From: Phakellia ventilabrum
Taxonomy: Eukaryota > Porifera > Demospongiae > Axinellida > Axinellidae
DNA: 64,000 bases
Direction of reading: 5' to 3'
Assembly (NCBI GenBank): GCA_963921505.1
Contig: OY997387.1
Location: 5,559,704-5,623,703 of the forward strand
In this document: piece by piece, positions 35,801 through 46,494 of the stretch
How the letters are laid out: each line of letters begins with the position of its first letter
Numbering within the stretch: the stretch's first letter is position 1
Program-made: the position numbers and the translations under genes
The notes under the pieces: generated by a model
The model's database searches: none
Told to the model about the DNA's origin: nothing
Seen by the model: only the letters and a program-made list of their open reading frames with translations

Positions 35801-37306
35801 CTGATTCACAATTCATGCGTGAATCACTAGCTGCTTGGACTTTAGTACATGTCTAAGTCACTCCTCTTTGTTGCAGTTTAACTATCATGAATTCATGGAA
35901 TCATGGCGACAATCTGTACCTGAGGGTATGAAGACAGACCTCGTCCAACTTAAGGTCAGTAAGAACAATGCAAGTAAAATGCTAGCCTCATCCCCATGCA
36001 GGCTCTCCTTGGGAGAGCCAGGGTGGGAAGAGCCTAGGAAGAAGGCTAGTAAAATGTAAGCATCTCGCTGCTTGCCTTACAGGGATTGGCTCTAGCGGAC
36101 ATGAACTGCATGCCTCCAGTCATATGGCACTTTCCCGTCTCTGGCCTTCCCCAGGAGCCCACTGCCAGGTAATCCATGCGCCTTCTCTACCATAGTAAGT
36201 ACCCTCCACCAGTGGCGGATCTAGGATTTTGAAAAGGGGAGTTCCAGTATCACCAGCGGCGGGAGCATGAAAAAAGTCGGGCTGCAAAGCAGCCCCTCCC
36301 CCCGCGCAAAGCACGGAAACTTTTTTTCCTATGTGTTTTAAACGGGCCAGAAATAGCTCTCATGAGTCTTTGCAAATCAGTACTGGAAGTGCTCTTGGTA
36401 AAGTTGTGCATGCAGTAGGCCTATGGCCGTAGACCTCGCTAACTCACCGTAAATCTGCTTGCCGCGTCTGTAGTTACGTTTGCGCAGACTTACTAAGTAT
36501 ATAGTAAAAACGAAGGCAGCCTTTCAAAAGAGGGGTTCCATGGAACCCATGGAACCCCCTCTAGATCCGCCACTGTCCACCCGGGACCCTGGGTTTCAAG
36601 TGCTCATCAGACTCTCCCCTGAATTTTGCAAGTATGTATATACTGCAAGCAACCAAATCTTGGGCACAGGGGAGATCTAGAGTGTAAGGTTGGGCCTGAT
36701 TTTTATGCAGGGGCACATCACACACAAGACTCTGCTTACATTTGTATACGAACAGAATTATGGTAAACAGATTTGTGTGGAATTATTACATGATGCACCT
36801 GAGATGCACAACCCTCACACGCTTGACACAGATGTACTTTTATGGAAACTTGACACTTTACTGTATTCTTGAGGATAGCTATGTATAGCTGGAATAATGT
36901 TTACTGTTCTTCTCATTTTGAACGATTGAACAGGTTCAATAAACTGTTCAGCATCCGTGAGAAGTGGCTCCGTGACGAGATTGAGCCATACATAAGGTCA
37001 GTCTAACTCTTCTAGTCTTAAGTTTGTCTCAGCTCATCTCCATGTTGATCTAGTCACTGTGCATGCTAGTCCTCGTTTTTCTGAACCATTGTTCAAGTAC
37101 CTGTGCTGAGACTACATTCAGCAGTAATATTAAATAGCTAATCTCCACTCCACAGCAGTAATAGCTAATTTCCATCCACATGTAGGGATCTGGAAATGCC
37201 CACCCAGTCTCTGAATGCACTGCTGCTAAAGTACGCACGAGTCTCTACCAATGCTAGAGGGCAGAAGATGTACAATGCAAAAAGAACAGCAACCGTAGCG
37301 CAGTAG
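29889..37306 (+). CDS. DSCC1: Sister chromatid cohesion protein DCC1
   Basis: Subunit of the alternative clamp loader CTF18-DCC1-CTF8-RFC, which acts in PCNA loading and cohesion in the nucleus (known for the family). Exons: 29889-30076, 30188-30318, 30416-30453, 30534-30743, 33950-34040, 34760-34898, 35510-35580, 35650-35720, 35877-35954, 36083-36168, 36934-36996, 37186-37306. They join in phase to about 428 residues (human about 393). Diagnostic matches to human: VAIRGDPSEDAVLC, KTYELREADTSNALL, QASESELWEALDRMQACVI, GYWRVFDLDY, WRQSVPEGM, LFSIREKWLRDEIEPYI and a C-terminal ALLLKYAR. Intron 4 (3.2 kb) contains an antisense Frizzled-like copy; introns 5 and 10 each contain a short transposon. 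A partial decayed duplicate of this gene is at about 49.96-51.09 kb. Confidence 0.95.
30994..33717 (-). pseudogene. Frizzled-like receptor copy A, 5'-truncated, inside DSCC1 intron 4
   Basis: Five of the six exons of the local Frizzled-like family: 33717-33330 (CRD, missing its first part), 33113-32855, 32570-32410, 32335-31992, 31392-30994. Splice phases and reading frame are intact through the stop, and introns as well as exons closely resemble copy B at 38048-42489, so the duplication is recent. Exon 1 (the N-terminal membrane anchor), the acceptor of exon 2 and about the first 30 codons of exon 2 are absent. Homology stops in a short TG run next to DSCC1 intron sequence. Without its own start it is probably a non-functional fragment, though an alternative promoter is possible. 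The C-terminal tail is shorter than in copy B. Confidence 0.75.
31535..31663. repeat. Two adjacent perfect or near-perfect hairpins
   Basis: GGGAGGAAGTGGACT... with complement AGTCCACTTCCTCCC (31535-31602), then GGCAAGTGCAACAGCTG with complement CAGCTGTTGCACTTGCC (31607-31664). Lies in the intron between the last two exons of Frizzled-like copy A; copy B keeps only a degenerate trace near 38650-38715. Confidence 0.7.
34283..34653. mobile_element. 371-bp hairpin-family element with 9-bp target duplication
   Basis: Ends TAGCCTTGTGCGGCCTGGGA and the reverse complement of CTGGGAACAAGGCTA are inverted, continuing inward through AGGCCTTGG and GAATTATGC. GACTTGCAT is repeated directly on both sides (34274-34282 and 34654-34662). 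The interior has no coding signal. This is the longest local member of the TAGYCT-type family and sits in DSCC1 intron 5. Confidence 0.85.
36210..36575. mobile_element. hAT-like MITE with TCCAC target duplication
   Basis: Inverted ends CAGTGGCGGATCTAGGATTT and AGATCCGCCACTG enclose 366 bp without a transposase. TCCAC is duplicated on both sides (36205-36209, 36576-36580). The paralogous DSCC1 fragment near 50345 reads straight through with a single TCCAC, so it preserves the empty site. CAGTGG ends are typical of hAT elements; a 5-bp rather than 8-bp duplication makes the superfamily uncertain. Confidence 0.85.
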
Positions 37307-38047
37307 TTAGGCTAAACTCCTCCCACACTCACAGTTGTAAACAGATGATGGAAATGTGTATGCCTAATTATTAAACCTCACCCTTCCATGAACCATCTTA
37401 CTTCTGCTGCTGCTGAGCACTACTAGCCTTCAGTTGGATGACCAATGTATGTGATTACGACACAGAGACAATTGCAAAGTATATGCATGCTATATACAGC
37501 CAACTCTTATCCTTAACAACTGTAGGAATCCATACTGTAGCTATTACAGTATTTTAGCCATTATAACATTCCTACATAGACATATAATACCCTATCTTTA
37601 GCCCAAATTTGAAACCTTAATTCCTTACCAATCTCAAGTTTTGAAAATGTACTCTCTATGTCTGGAGCACTGTATATCATGGAATGTGAAAATGGTCCAT
37701 TCCAAAAGCTCGCAGTACACAAGATAATGCACTGACATCCATATATATTTACAGCAACACAAAATCATGAAGAGACATGTTCCTAGTCTCCAGTGTCTGT
37801 TATATTAAGAGCGGAATCTCCAGTGATTATAGCTAGCACCACTGCACCCATTTGCTCGCTGTACTTAGTACTGTCTCTTTTATCTATGGTACTGTAGTGC
37901 TACAATTGTGTGCGTAAGCTTTAATATTGAAGAATGTATAATCACTTTCAAGTAATAATATACGTGTAACAGCATAAATCATGGAGAACGGTTTATGTTA
38001 AATAAAATGAACTCAACACTAACTTATTGAACCAAAAAGGCATGTTT
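37307..38047. other. Intergenic, convergent DSCC1 and Frizzled-like B
   Basis: About 740 bp of AT-rich DNA that must contain both 3' UTRs. No further gene or repeat recognised. Confidence 0.6.
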
Positions 38048-41000
38048 CTAGTCTTCGTTTATGGTGGTAACAGATCGCTGTCTGTTGTATAATGTTAAAT
38101 TAACGCTCGAGGTGTTCTTGGTCTTCTTAATGTGGCAGTCTGTCCACTTGCACTTCTTAAGCTGCTGAACGTTTACTACAAAAGTGAGATTAATCACAGG
38201 AAGAATGGTCAAGATTAGAAAGGCAACGTCAAAAGGCAGCATGATGGGAATTGTCTTGTCGAGCTCAGCTCTGCTGCTGTCACACGAGTTGTCGATAGCA
38301 CCTTTGCTTTCACAGGCAAAGTATGCAGTCAGCAGTTGTGCAAATGTACCTTGAGGGAATCTTTGGTAGGAAAGACTAAGTGCTATTACTACGAGCAAGC
38401 TAGCACCAATGAAGTAAAATATATTGATCAAAACCTTTATTTCCACTGTCACCCTTCGACTCTTGGAAATGTTTGACATAATTATGTTTCTGAAAGTGAA
38501 AGTATAACCAGTTATAAAAATTTGCCATTGAATGTATGTAATTCCGCATGCAGCAGAGAGTATTTTACTAGGCTAGTGACTGAAAGCATATGTATGCAGT
38601 ACTTGGTGTAGGTGTGTGGGTATGGATGTGGGTGTGGGTCAAGGGAAGGACGGATCTGATGGGGACTGTTATGCTAGCTATAATATGACTGCTTCCTGTA
38701 GCTGTTGCTGTTGGTTTTAGTATCCAGATAAGTAATGAGCATACTTAAGGATCAAATACGCACTCCCTCTGCACTTAATGAGAAATCTGTGCAACCACCC
38801 CATGTACTTCTTAGTTGAGAACACCCATTAGATCCCTTCAGAGGAGGTGCATACTACAGAGGTACCTGCTGTTCATTTACCTGAGAAACTGTCCTGAAAA
38901 TCAGAATCATAATAGAACATCCTATTACTTGCATCACAGCGGCAGGTAGAATGATGGCATAGAAGTTGATGCTACCACTTTCTGATGCACAGATAAGGGA
39001 GGGAAAACGGATGACTTCAGAACCTCCTCCACTTCCCACTGCTATCACTGGCACGGCTGGCAGAAACAGTCCCAGCAAAACTGCAGTGAGATGTATGTAT
39101 TTATTTTTGCCACTAGCCTCGAAAGATTTTGCATGGAAGGGGAACCTTATCCCCCAGTATAAGACGGTGATGTGAGAAAGCCACCACACAAGCAGTTGCC
39201 AGTATAAGTAGGGAAATAGTAGACCTATAAAATAAAGTGTATGACAGAGTACACTGTATTAAACATATTATGTGTGAGTTGCTGAGAGAAATCCTTACCT
39301 GTCAGTGTACAGAAAGGTGTTGGATTGGCGATGCTATGCAGCAAGTCTTCTGAAGCACAAAAGATGTCGCCTTGAAAGGAGACTGCAATCAGCAGCATCA
39401 AGTCAAACACCATTGTAGTTGCAGTCTGGCACACAATGAATGTGGATGGAAACTTGAGCCTGTGTAGTCAAGATAGTAATGCATTTCGTGGCACACCTTG
39501 GAGTGATGATATGTAAAGATATTGCCACTTCTGTACTACATGTGTTTGTTCTTTTTTTCCTGATTAGGCAATACTATGTATGCTTTTCACTATTCCATAC
39601 AACTAATAATTCTCGTAATCTGAAAGTTTATATTGTCCAGCCTAATGTGAAACTAGTACTCACATTCTCTTGTGCTGAATGCAAGATATTGTCAGTACCA
39701 CAATTCCAGCTACAATTCCTAAAACTGTCATTATGATTATCAGGATCTTGATGGTCAGCTCCATGCTGTACGGATACAGTCTCCACCCACACAGTGGCTT
39801 ACACCCACTTATTCCTGACACCTCAGTTGCATAGAAACTCTCTCGGCACATTATTGCTTCTTGTTGTGATACATTACTGCTGCTGTTTCGGCTGTCTATG
39901 AACTCTGACTCATTGAGAGGAACTGTATATAATATATGGAGAAAAGCAACTAAATTAATATAAATACTAACTCTATAATTGACGAGCAGGAAGCGAGGCA
40001 ACTAATCATGTTGCATGGAGACTCCGTGTTTGTATGCAATAATGCTACGTACAGGAATGCAATTACTTCCTAGAGCAATGGAGTCACCTACAGAGAGGCA
40101 GTGCTGATTAGGAAGGCTACATGCGCAGCAACACAGAATTAGTGATGGTGAGGAGAGGAGGGATCATTGGCGAGAGATTAATTGACAGCAGGTAAGGCTT
40201 TTTGGCTGTAAACATTGGCGGGAGGCTCATCAACAGCAGGCCGGTAAGGTTGATTCAGCAGCAGTAAAGTGATGACCGCCGTTATCAAAGTATCATACTG
40301 GCTGAATGATCAACTGAGCAGCATAATGCAACTCGATTCCCCCGAGGCCCTCGGCACTGAATATCATGTGTATGCACTAGTACAGTCACCAATTCCTAGT
40401 TGTTGAATCAGTATAGACCTGGGCCTGGAAGAAAACAGTGATGTCACTGCTCACTAATTACTTGGCCGCTAATCTCTGGCGACACAAATTGGGTTTATTC
40501 ACCTCTACATAGTACATTACAGAAATGATATTTTAGCAATAGCTTGATCTGTGTTGGAAATGTGCGCATAAGTGAAAAATTAGCCCATTCTCCATAGAGA
40601 GTGAGTGTATTTGGGGGGGGGGGGGTACATGCATTACAAAAATATATCCTGATGATGTCAGCAGAACATTTTCCCTCTGTATATGGGTTACTATTAACTA
40701 CTATACTTTTAGCATTACAGAATTGTTGGTCATATGAATGCTTACCTGTTGTACACTCGATGGTGGTAGTTGGTAGTAGCTCACATTGAGGAAACTGATC
40801 ACTATCTATGAACCCCATTGCCAATTCAAACTCACGAACACAAGTATCATCTCTGATAGTCTCACACTGTTCAGATGAGGGCTGCTGGGTGTTACCATCG
40901 CTGTCACACAGTCCAAAATAGAAGAAACACAGAAATGGTGAAATTTCATTTGTACACTCTGGAGTCGGATTTAGAAGCGGCAAAGCAATGATGAGTGTCT

Positions 41001-42489
41001 GAAGTAGTTCTTCAATTCTGTCCTGGTCTACGTCTGAAGGAATATGAACTTCATCACTGCTATTGCCATTGGTAAGGCATTGTTGATATGTGAGCAGAGC
41101 ATCTCTGCAGACTACTCCAGTATAAAGTTCTGGGGAGCAGGTAGATTGGATGGTAGTCACACTGCTGTTAGTGCTCGGTGGTTGAATTTGTGGTCCAAAA
41201 TGCTGTAGTATGAAAACAGATTTAGGAATCATCATCCAGCCAGAGTGAAACATTAGATAGTGTGTTTGTCACTCTTCAGTAATAAAACACTCATGTTGCT
41301 GCCGTAGTGCTTACGCCATTGACCACGCACCCACATACACAGGCGGAGCTCGTAAGACCTCCAGTCAGAGGACAAGGGCAAGAGCACCCACAGATTACAC
41401 TATACTAATCACCATATAATTCCTTCTTCCTAGTATCCCACGGAGTAATATTTTATGTAGTTTTAATAAGGCTTTAATATTACATAAGCTCCTGGTAAAA
41501 TGATTTCCTATGTAGGGCTATGTGAGACTGGTATGGCTATAGGAGACTATAGTAGTAGGTCTTTATATGGAGGGAGGAAGGGGGGGTGGGCGCCAGAATC
41601 CACTACAAGCAACCTCAGAGCATCTGAATTCCGCCCCCCCCCCCCCCCCCCAGGGTTCATGACTCTGCATGTCCCACCCCCAGCGGAGAATCGAAGCCTG
41701 AGTAGGGGCAGAAACTTTAGAGAGCAAAAGTACAAAATAGCTATGGGGTATATAAACAATACGGGAAGTTTATGGTCTTCTAGCAACGACTATAGGGCAC
41801 TAGTTGTTCATATGCAACAACTATTGCACTAGTTGTTCTTGTGCATAAACAGTGATAGCAACAGTAACTTTAGCTGAAAGAGAGCCCTACAGTGGAATCT
41901 ACAGAAACGTTAGCCTCGTTCCCAGCCCCCCACTTTATTCGGTTTACCTTTGTGCAACCGAATAAAGCGGGGGCCTGGGAACGAGGCTACAGAAACGTAG
42001 TCATCCATATTAGTTTATCACATGTGCTAATGAATATTATTATAAGCACGCATAGTGCAAAGTTTATTATATTCATAAACCAAAGGGCCACCATATGTCA
42101 TGAATAAGATTATAAGCAACAGTAATTAAGTACATAAGGCTGCCATGTGTTCATGAATACAAAGCAAGAGCTAATCAGAGCATTGGAGCATAGCATAATA
42201 GGATAGTTTTTGAGCATGAAGGCCATAATTTTAATTCCCATGCATGAAGTAGACGTCTATATCATTCCTTGAGCCAAAAATGTATAAGTAAAATATCTAG
42301 GGTCAGACTGACCTCCGGTAGATGGTAAATCAGAACAAATAGCAAAAAAGCAGCACACAGCAGTGAAATTGCCACTCCAACGATTATCCATTGCAGTAGC
42401 TGTTTACAGGTCTTGTTACTTGGCCTCTCGGAAAAAAATGACAATACTGACGACTCTCTCCTCTCGAGGACCTTTTTTGCTTCGGCCAT
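38048..42489 (-). CDS. Frizzled-like 7TM receptor, copy B (possible frameshift)
   Basis: Class-F-type receptor, expected at the plasma membrane; ligand unknown. Exons: 42489-42313 (N-terminal anchor), 41202-40746 (CRD), 39922-39664 (linker plus TM1), 39459-39299 (TM2), 39224-38881 (TM3-5), 38489-38048 (TM6-7 and tail). The CRD has CSPELYTGVVCRD, FLCFFYFGLCDS and CETIRDDTCVREF, resembling ROR/MuSK-type Frizzled domains. The linker ends CKPLCGWRLYP; TM2 begins LKFPSTFIVYQ; TM3 has WWLSHITVLYWG followed by KNKYIHL. The Frizzled KTxxxW motif after TM7 is not seen. Relative to copy A, exon 6 has four extra bases just before ATGTCAAAC, which breaks the joint with exon 5 if the usual acceptor is used. 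The gene may therefore be newly disabled, or the sequence may contain an error. A hairpin transposon lies 49 bp upstream of the start codon. Confidence 0.7.
41911..41989. mobile_element. 79-bp hairpin element with 9-bp target duplication
   Basis: TAGCCTCGTTCCCAGCCCCC and GGGGGCCTGGGAACGAGGCTA are inverted, continuing through CTTTATTCGGTT and its complement, leaving a loop of under 20 bases. CAGAAACGT is duplicated at 41902-41910 and 41990-41998. In the first intron of Frizzled-like copy B. Confidence 0.9.
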
Positions 42490-42537
42490 AGTGCTCCAAC
42501 GAGCCCCTCCCACATCGTTCTCAAGCCAGGCCACGCA

Positions 42538-42614
42538 TAGTCTCGTGCCCAGACATCCGCGCCCTCCGCCTGGAGGGCCAGGGCCTAGGGCGCGGACGTC
42601 TGGACACGAGACTA
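42538..42614. mobile_element. 77-bp hairpin element with 9-bp target duplication
   Basis: TAGTCTCGTGCCCAGACATCC... and its complement GGACGTCTGGACACGAGACTA flank a GC-rich centre. GGCCACGCA is duplicated at 42529-42537 and 42615-42623. It sits 49 bp upstream of the copy B start codon, so in its 5' UTR or core promoter. Confidence 0.9.
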
Positions 42615-42879
42615 GGCCACGCATGCGCAGTGGCCTGCTACTAGCGTCACGTGCCTGCCTAGAAAAGTGATAAAGTAAACCAGAATAAGTTTGTTCAATT
42701 TAGCACCGAAAATATTGATTAAAGTATGATACACAGTATGTGTTGATGATGATATGGAGAAATGCATGTGATCACTGTACAGAGACATGTTGCAACTATA
42801 TATTATCTGCACACTCTTATTCTTGGAGTAGCTACACATTGTTGTAGCTAGCTACTGAATTTCAGTCAATATAATATTG

Positions 42880-45800
42880 CTATTGTGCCTTAAAATTAAC
42901 AATCATAGAATTGCTAGATGGAGTATTGAAGCCAAACTGTTTGCACTTTGTAACATTTATCGCAAAGGTGAGGTTAACCAATGGATATAACGCCAACAGA
43001 ATGAAGCAAACATCTAAAGGCAGCTGTATTGGTATAACTTCATTGAGTCGAGATCGGTCACATGAGTTGTTTGGTGATTCAGGTCGGACACCTTTGCTTT
43101 CACACAAGAAATATGTAGTCAATAGTTTTCCAACCGTATTAGCATCTTCAGGAGTTCTCAGGTATGAAACACCTAATGTTATTACAAGTAGTACACTAGC
43201 ACCAATCAAATAGAGAATGTTGATCAAGACTTTTACTTCTATTGTCACTCTCTGATGCTTGGGGAGCCTCGACAAATGTTCCTACATAATATGTAGAAGT
43301 GAAAAAAAAGTGAATGAACCGCCCTGGTATTTATATACTGCACTAAAGTGTAGCTACATGTTCCTCTTACCTGAGAAATTGTCCAGCCTATTAGAATCAA
43401 AATAGAACACCCAACCATTTGTAGCACAGCAGAAGGTAAAATAGTGGAGTAGAAGCTCATACCCGCTTTGCCTGATGAACAGACAAGTACAGGAAAACGA
43501 ATAAGTGTAGGATCTCCAAATGATCCCACTATTATGGGTGGCATAGCTGGTAGACACAGTCCAAGCACCACTGCAGTGAGATGTATGTACTTGTTCTTGC
43601 CACTAGTTTCAAAAGACCTTGCGTGAAAAGGGAACCTTATCCCCCAGTACAAGACTGTGACGTGGACAAGCCACCACACAAGCAGCTGCACGTACACATA
43701 AGGGAAGAGTATGCCTGCATGTGCATGTTGAAAGCGTACAGAAGCTCATTGACCACATTTTAGATGAAATTATGCAACGTAAACAGTTACAATAAGCTAG
43801 CCATATCTGAAACTGTTTTAATTACCTGTTAATTTACAGTATGGTGTTGGGTTGGCAATGCTGTCGATCAGGTCTGTTGAGGAGCAGAAGAGTCTGCTTT
43901 GAAAGGAGAGTCCAATCAATATCATCACCGTGTACACTAGCATAGTCGCAGACTGGTAGACAATAAACATGGATGGAAATCTAAGCCTGTACGAGGAAGA
44001 TGTATAAATACATAGTGAAATGCGTGTGCTTAGGATTAATTGCATGGCTAGTATGTCCTTCGGTAACTTACATTCGTTTTCGATCGAAGCATGATATCAC
44101 CAGTACCACAACTCCAGCGATGAGGCCTACAGCTGCTGATATAATAAATAAGCTTGTAACAGCCAAATCCAGCTGGCGTGGGTACAGACTCCATCCTGCA
44201 CACTGAGGCTTACACACACGTAGTTCTGATTCCTCAGTTTCGTAGAAGCCTTCTCGGCAAGTTAACACTGGTGCTTGCTGAGAATCACTGCTATTACTGG
44301 AACTGTTTTGGATGTCCGTTGTTCCTAGGGCAGTGACTGCAGCACAGAGTACAATGCAGTACATGTACCAAATTTGCATGCAATGCATGCTCATCCCCAG
44401 GCCACACAGAGGGTGTGGCCTGGGGATGAGGACAGCATACATTATGTATAATACTATACTATGTGGCCCTGAGATACACTGCCAAATAGAGGGGTCATAT
44501 GTAGAGAAGCCAAAATTATACCACTTTGATCCTTGGATGACGTAAAAACTAAGTTTGTGTATACCATCTTGTCTCTTCCTTCACCATGCATGGCTACAAT
44601 GGCTTAATGTTGAAGAATGTGTAGTCTCAGGTTGTGGAGGTAATCTTTAACTGCTCTGAGTTCCTTGACAACCCGAGACTACACATACACATACTGAATA
44701 TTTGTGAGTAGATCTCCGTCAAGTTTGTGACGCCTTAAAAAAAATTGGTTTGATGATAGTACTTATAGAAGGCCTGCATAACAAGATTACCCAAGCCATA
44801 GCTACAATAAAACTGCTACACAATTCTGGAGCTGTGGTTGATATAGTATAGCAACAGCACTTGATTGTCGATTTGTGGTGGGAATTGTACCCTGCCCACA
44901 TCTTGTTGCCTGCAGTACTTACACTCGGCAGTGTGCAGTGGTTATGCCTGCTTATTAGTGCTATATATGGTTAAAATCCAATTGCTTACCCATTGTACAC
45001 TCAACAGTAGTAGCTGGTAGTAATTCACACCGGGGAAGCTGTTCATTACCCACAAGTGCTACTGCCGTATCAAATTCACTAGCACAGGTCTCATCTCTGA
45101 TAGTCTCACACTGTTCGGATGATGGCTGCTGGCGTCTACCACTGCTGTCACACAGTTCAAGGTAGTAGAAGCATAGAAGTGGTAAGAGTTCTTCTACACA
45201 CTGTGGAGTCGGATTTAAAAGTGGCAGAAAAGATACCAGTGTACGAATTTGTTCTTCAAGTCTTTCCTGGTCCATGCCCGAAGGGATATGTATATCACTA
45301 CTGTTTCCATACCCATTAATAAGACATTGTTGGTACATTTGCAGAACACCTCTGCAGATTTCTCCAGTGTAGAGCTCTGGAGAGCAAGTTGATTGAATGC
45401 TACTCTGGTTCACACTGCTGCCAACATCGGTGGTTACTGATGAGTTAATCTGACCACCAAAAAGCTGTATTAAGAAATGACAAAGTGCTCCAATTTTAGA
45501 GTAGTAAGCTACAGGGATGGGTATAGGTATCGGAACTGGGGGAGGGGCATGTGCACTTGCATTGGTAGCACATTTCACATGCACTTGCATAATATTGGTT
45601 AGTCTCGCGTGCCAGCCCCGGGCTGGCACGCGAGACTAAATATTGGTAGCATCACTAACTCAGCAGTAACTACACACTTCTTAGGGGTAGCTATTGGAGA
45701 GAGTTCTGAATTGACCTCACACTCTCCGTATCAGACCATTTTTACTGTTACAGTTGGGTAGCCTACTTAGAGCCTTGCTGTTGGTACCTCATGCATGTGG

Positions 45801-46140
45801 TCAAGAGTACATGTACTTGTATGAGACTCTTGATGTGGTTCGTGTTGAGAGACAACAATAGAACTTGATCTTAAATTATTTAATATAGCCCATTTCACAC
45901 CCCATACAGGTGTTTAAATAAAGAAGGCAACAACAGAACAGACACGTAACTGAACCCACAACAAACGTTATAATAGTAGCTGACCTCTGGTCGGTGATAG
46001 ATCAAAATAAAAATCGTGAAGGCGACCCACATCAGCGAAATTGCCACTCCCACAATGACCCGGCATGCCAGCTGTTTACGGGCCTTATTTCCCGGCTCTT
46101 CGGCATAACTCATAGAGGACTTCGAACTAGTTTCAGCCAT
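42880..46140 (-). CDS. Frizzled-like 7TM receptor, copy C
   Basis: Six exons joining in phase to about 600 residues: 46140-45985, 45464-44990, 44336-44072, 43986-43826, 43714-43371, 43281-42880. Exon 1 encodes a short hydrophilic N-terminus followed by a hydrophobic span (VIVGVAISLMWVAFTIFILI). The CRD has CSPELYTGEICRG, LLCFYYLELCDSSG and CETIRDETCASEF. Linker CKPQCAGWSLYP leads into TM1; TM2 starts LRFPSMFIVYQ; TM3-5 exon has WWLVHVTVLYWG and GKNKYIHL; exon 6 carries TM6-7. This copy looks intact and is clearly diverged from A and B, so it is the older lineage of the array. The tail lacks the KTxxxW Dishevelled-binding motif. Identity as a Frizzled relative rests on the CRD-linker-7TM order and motif similarity; it could be a separate class-F subfamily. 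Confidence 0.8.
44390..44433. repeat. Hairpin CTCATCCCCAGGCCACAC...
   Basis: CTCATCCCCAGGCCACAC and GTGTGGCCTGGGGATGAG are perfect complements around a short AGAGG loop. Ends resemble the local hairpin family but no target duplication is evident. Confidence 0.75.
44622..44688. repeat. Hairpin TGTAGTCTCAGGTTGT...
   Basis: GTGTAGTCTCAGGTTGT is mirrored by ACAACCCGAGACTACAC with about 35 bp between. Same end motif (TAGTCTC) as the 9-bp-duplication family. Confidence 0.7.
45600..45638. mobile_element. 39-bp perfect palindromic element with 9-bp target duplication
   Basis: Two 19-base perfect arms (TAGTCTCGCGTGCCAGCCC and its complement) separated by one C. AATATTGGT is duplicated directly at 45591-45599 and 45639-45647. 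The element thus consists of nothing but its inverted ends. It lies in intron 1 of Frizzled-like copy C, just upstream of the CRD exon. Confidence 0.9.
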
Positions 46141-46494
46141 GATATACACCGCCTAATAGGATTGGGACCAGACTAGGATGTCTTTGGTGCCACCTGTATT
46201 TTATCACCAACGCTGTGATATATTACGTAACGCCGTTTAATACGTACAGTATACGCATTGCGCAGCGCTGCAGCGCGCAGAGGTGTGGCGTCATAAATGC
46301 CGGGCAGTATAGTATGCGCGCATGCTAAAATTTTATATTCTCGACTAAAGATGTTGTGGACAAGAAAATTTGTTTAAAAGACCCGGACATTACTTGCTTT
46401 TCGTAGATATCTGCAGATAATGTATCAGCTCAAGGGTGAAATAATGGCAATAGCATAGAATAATGACAGAGAATATGAGCCTTCGCTTTAGTCC

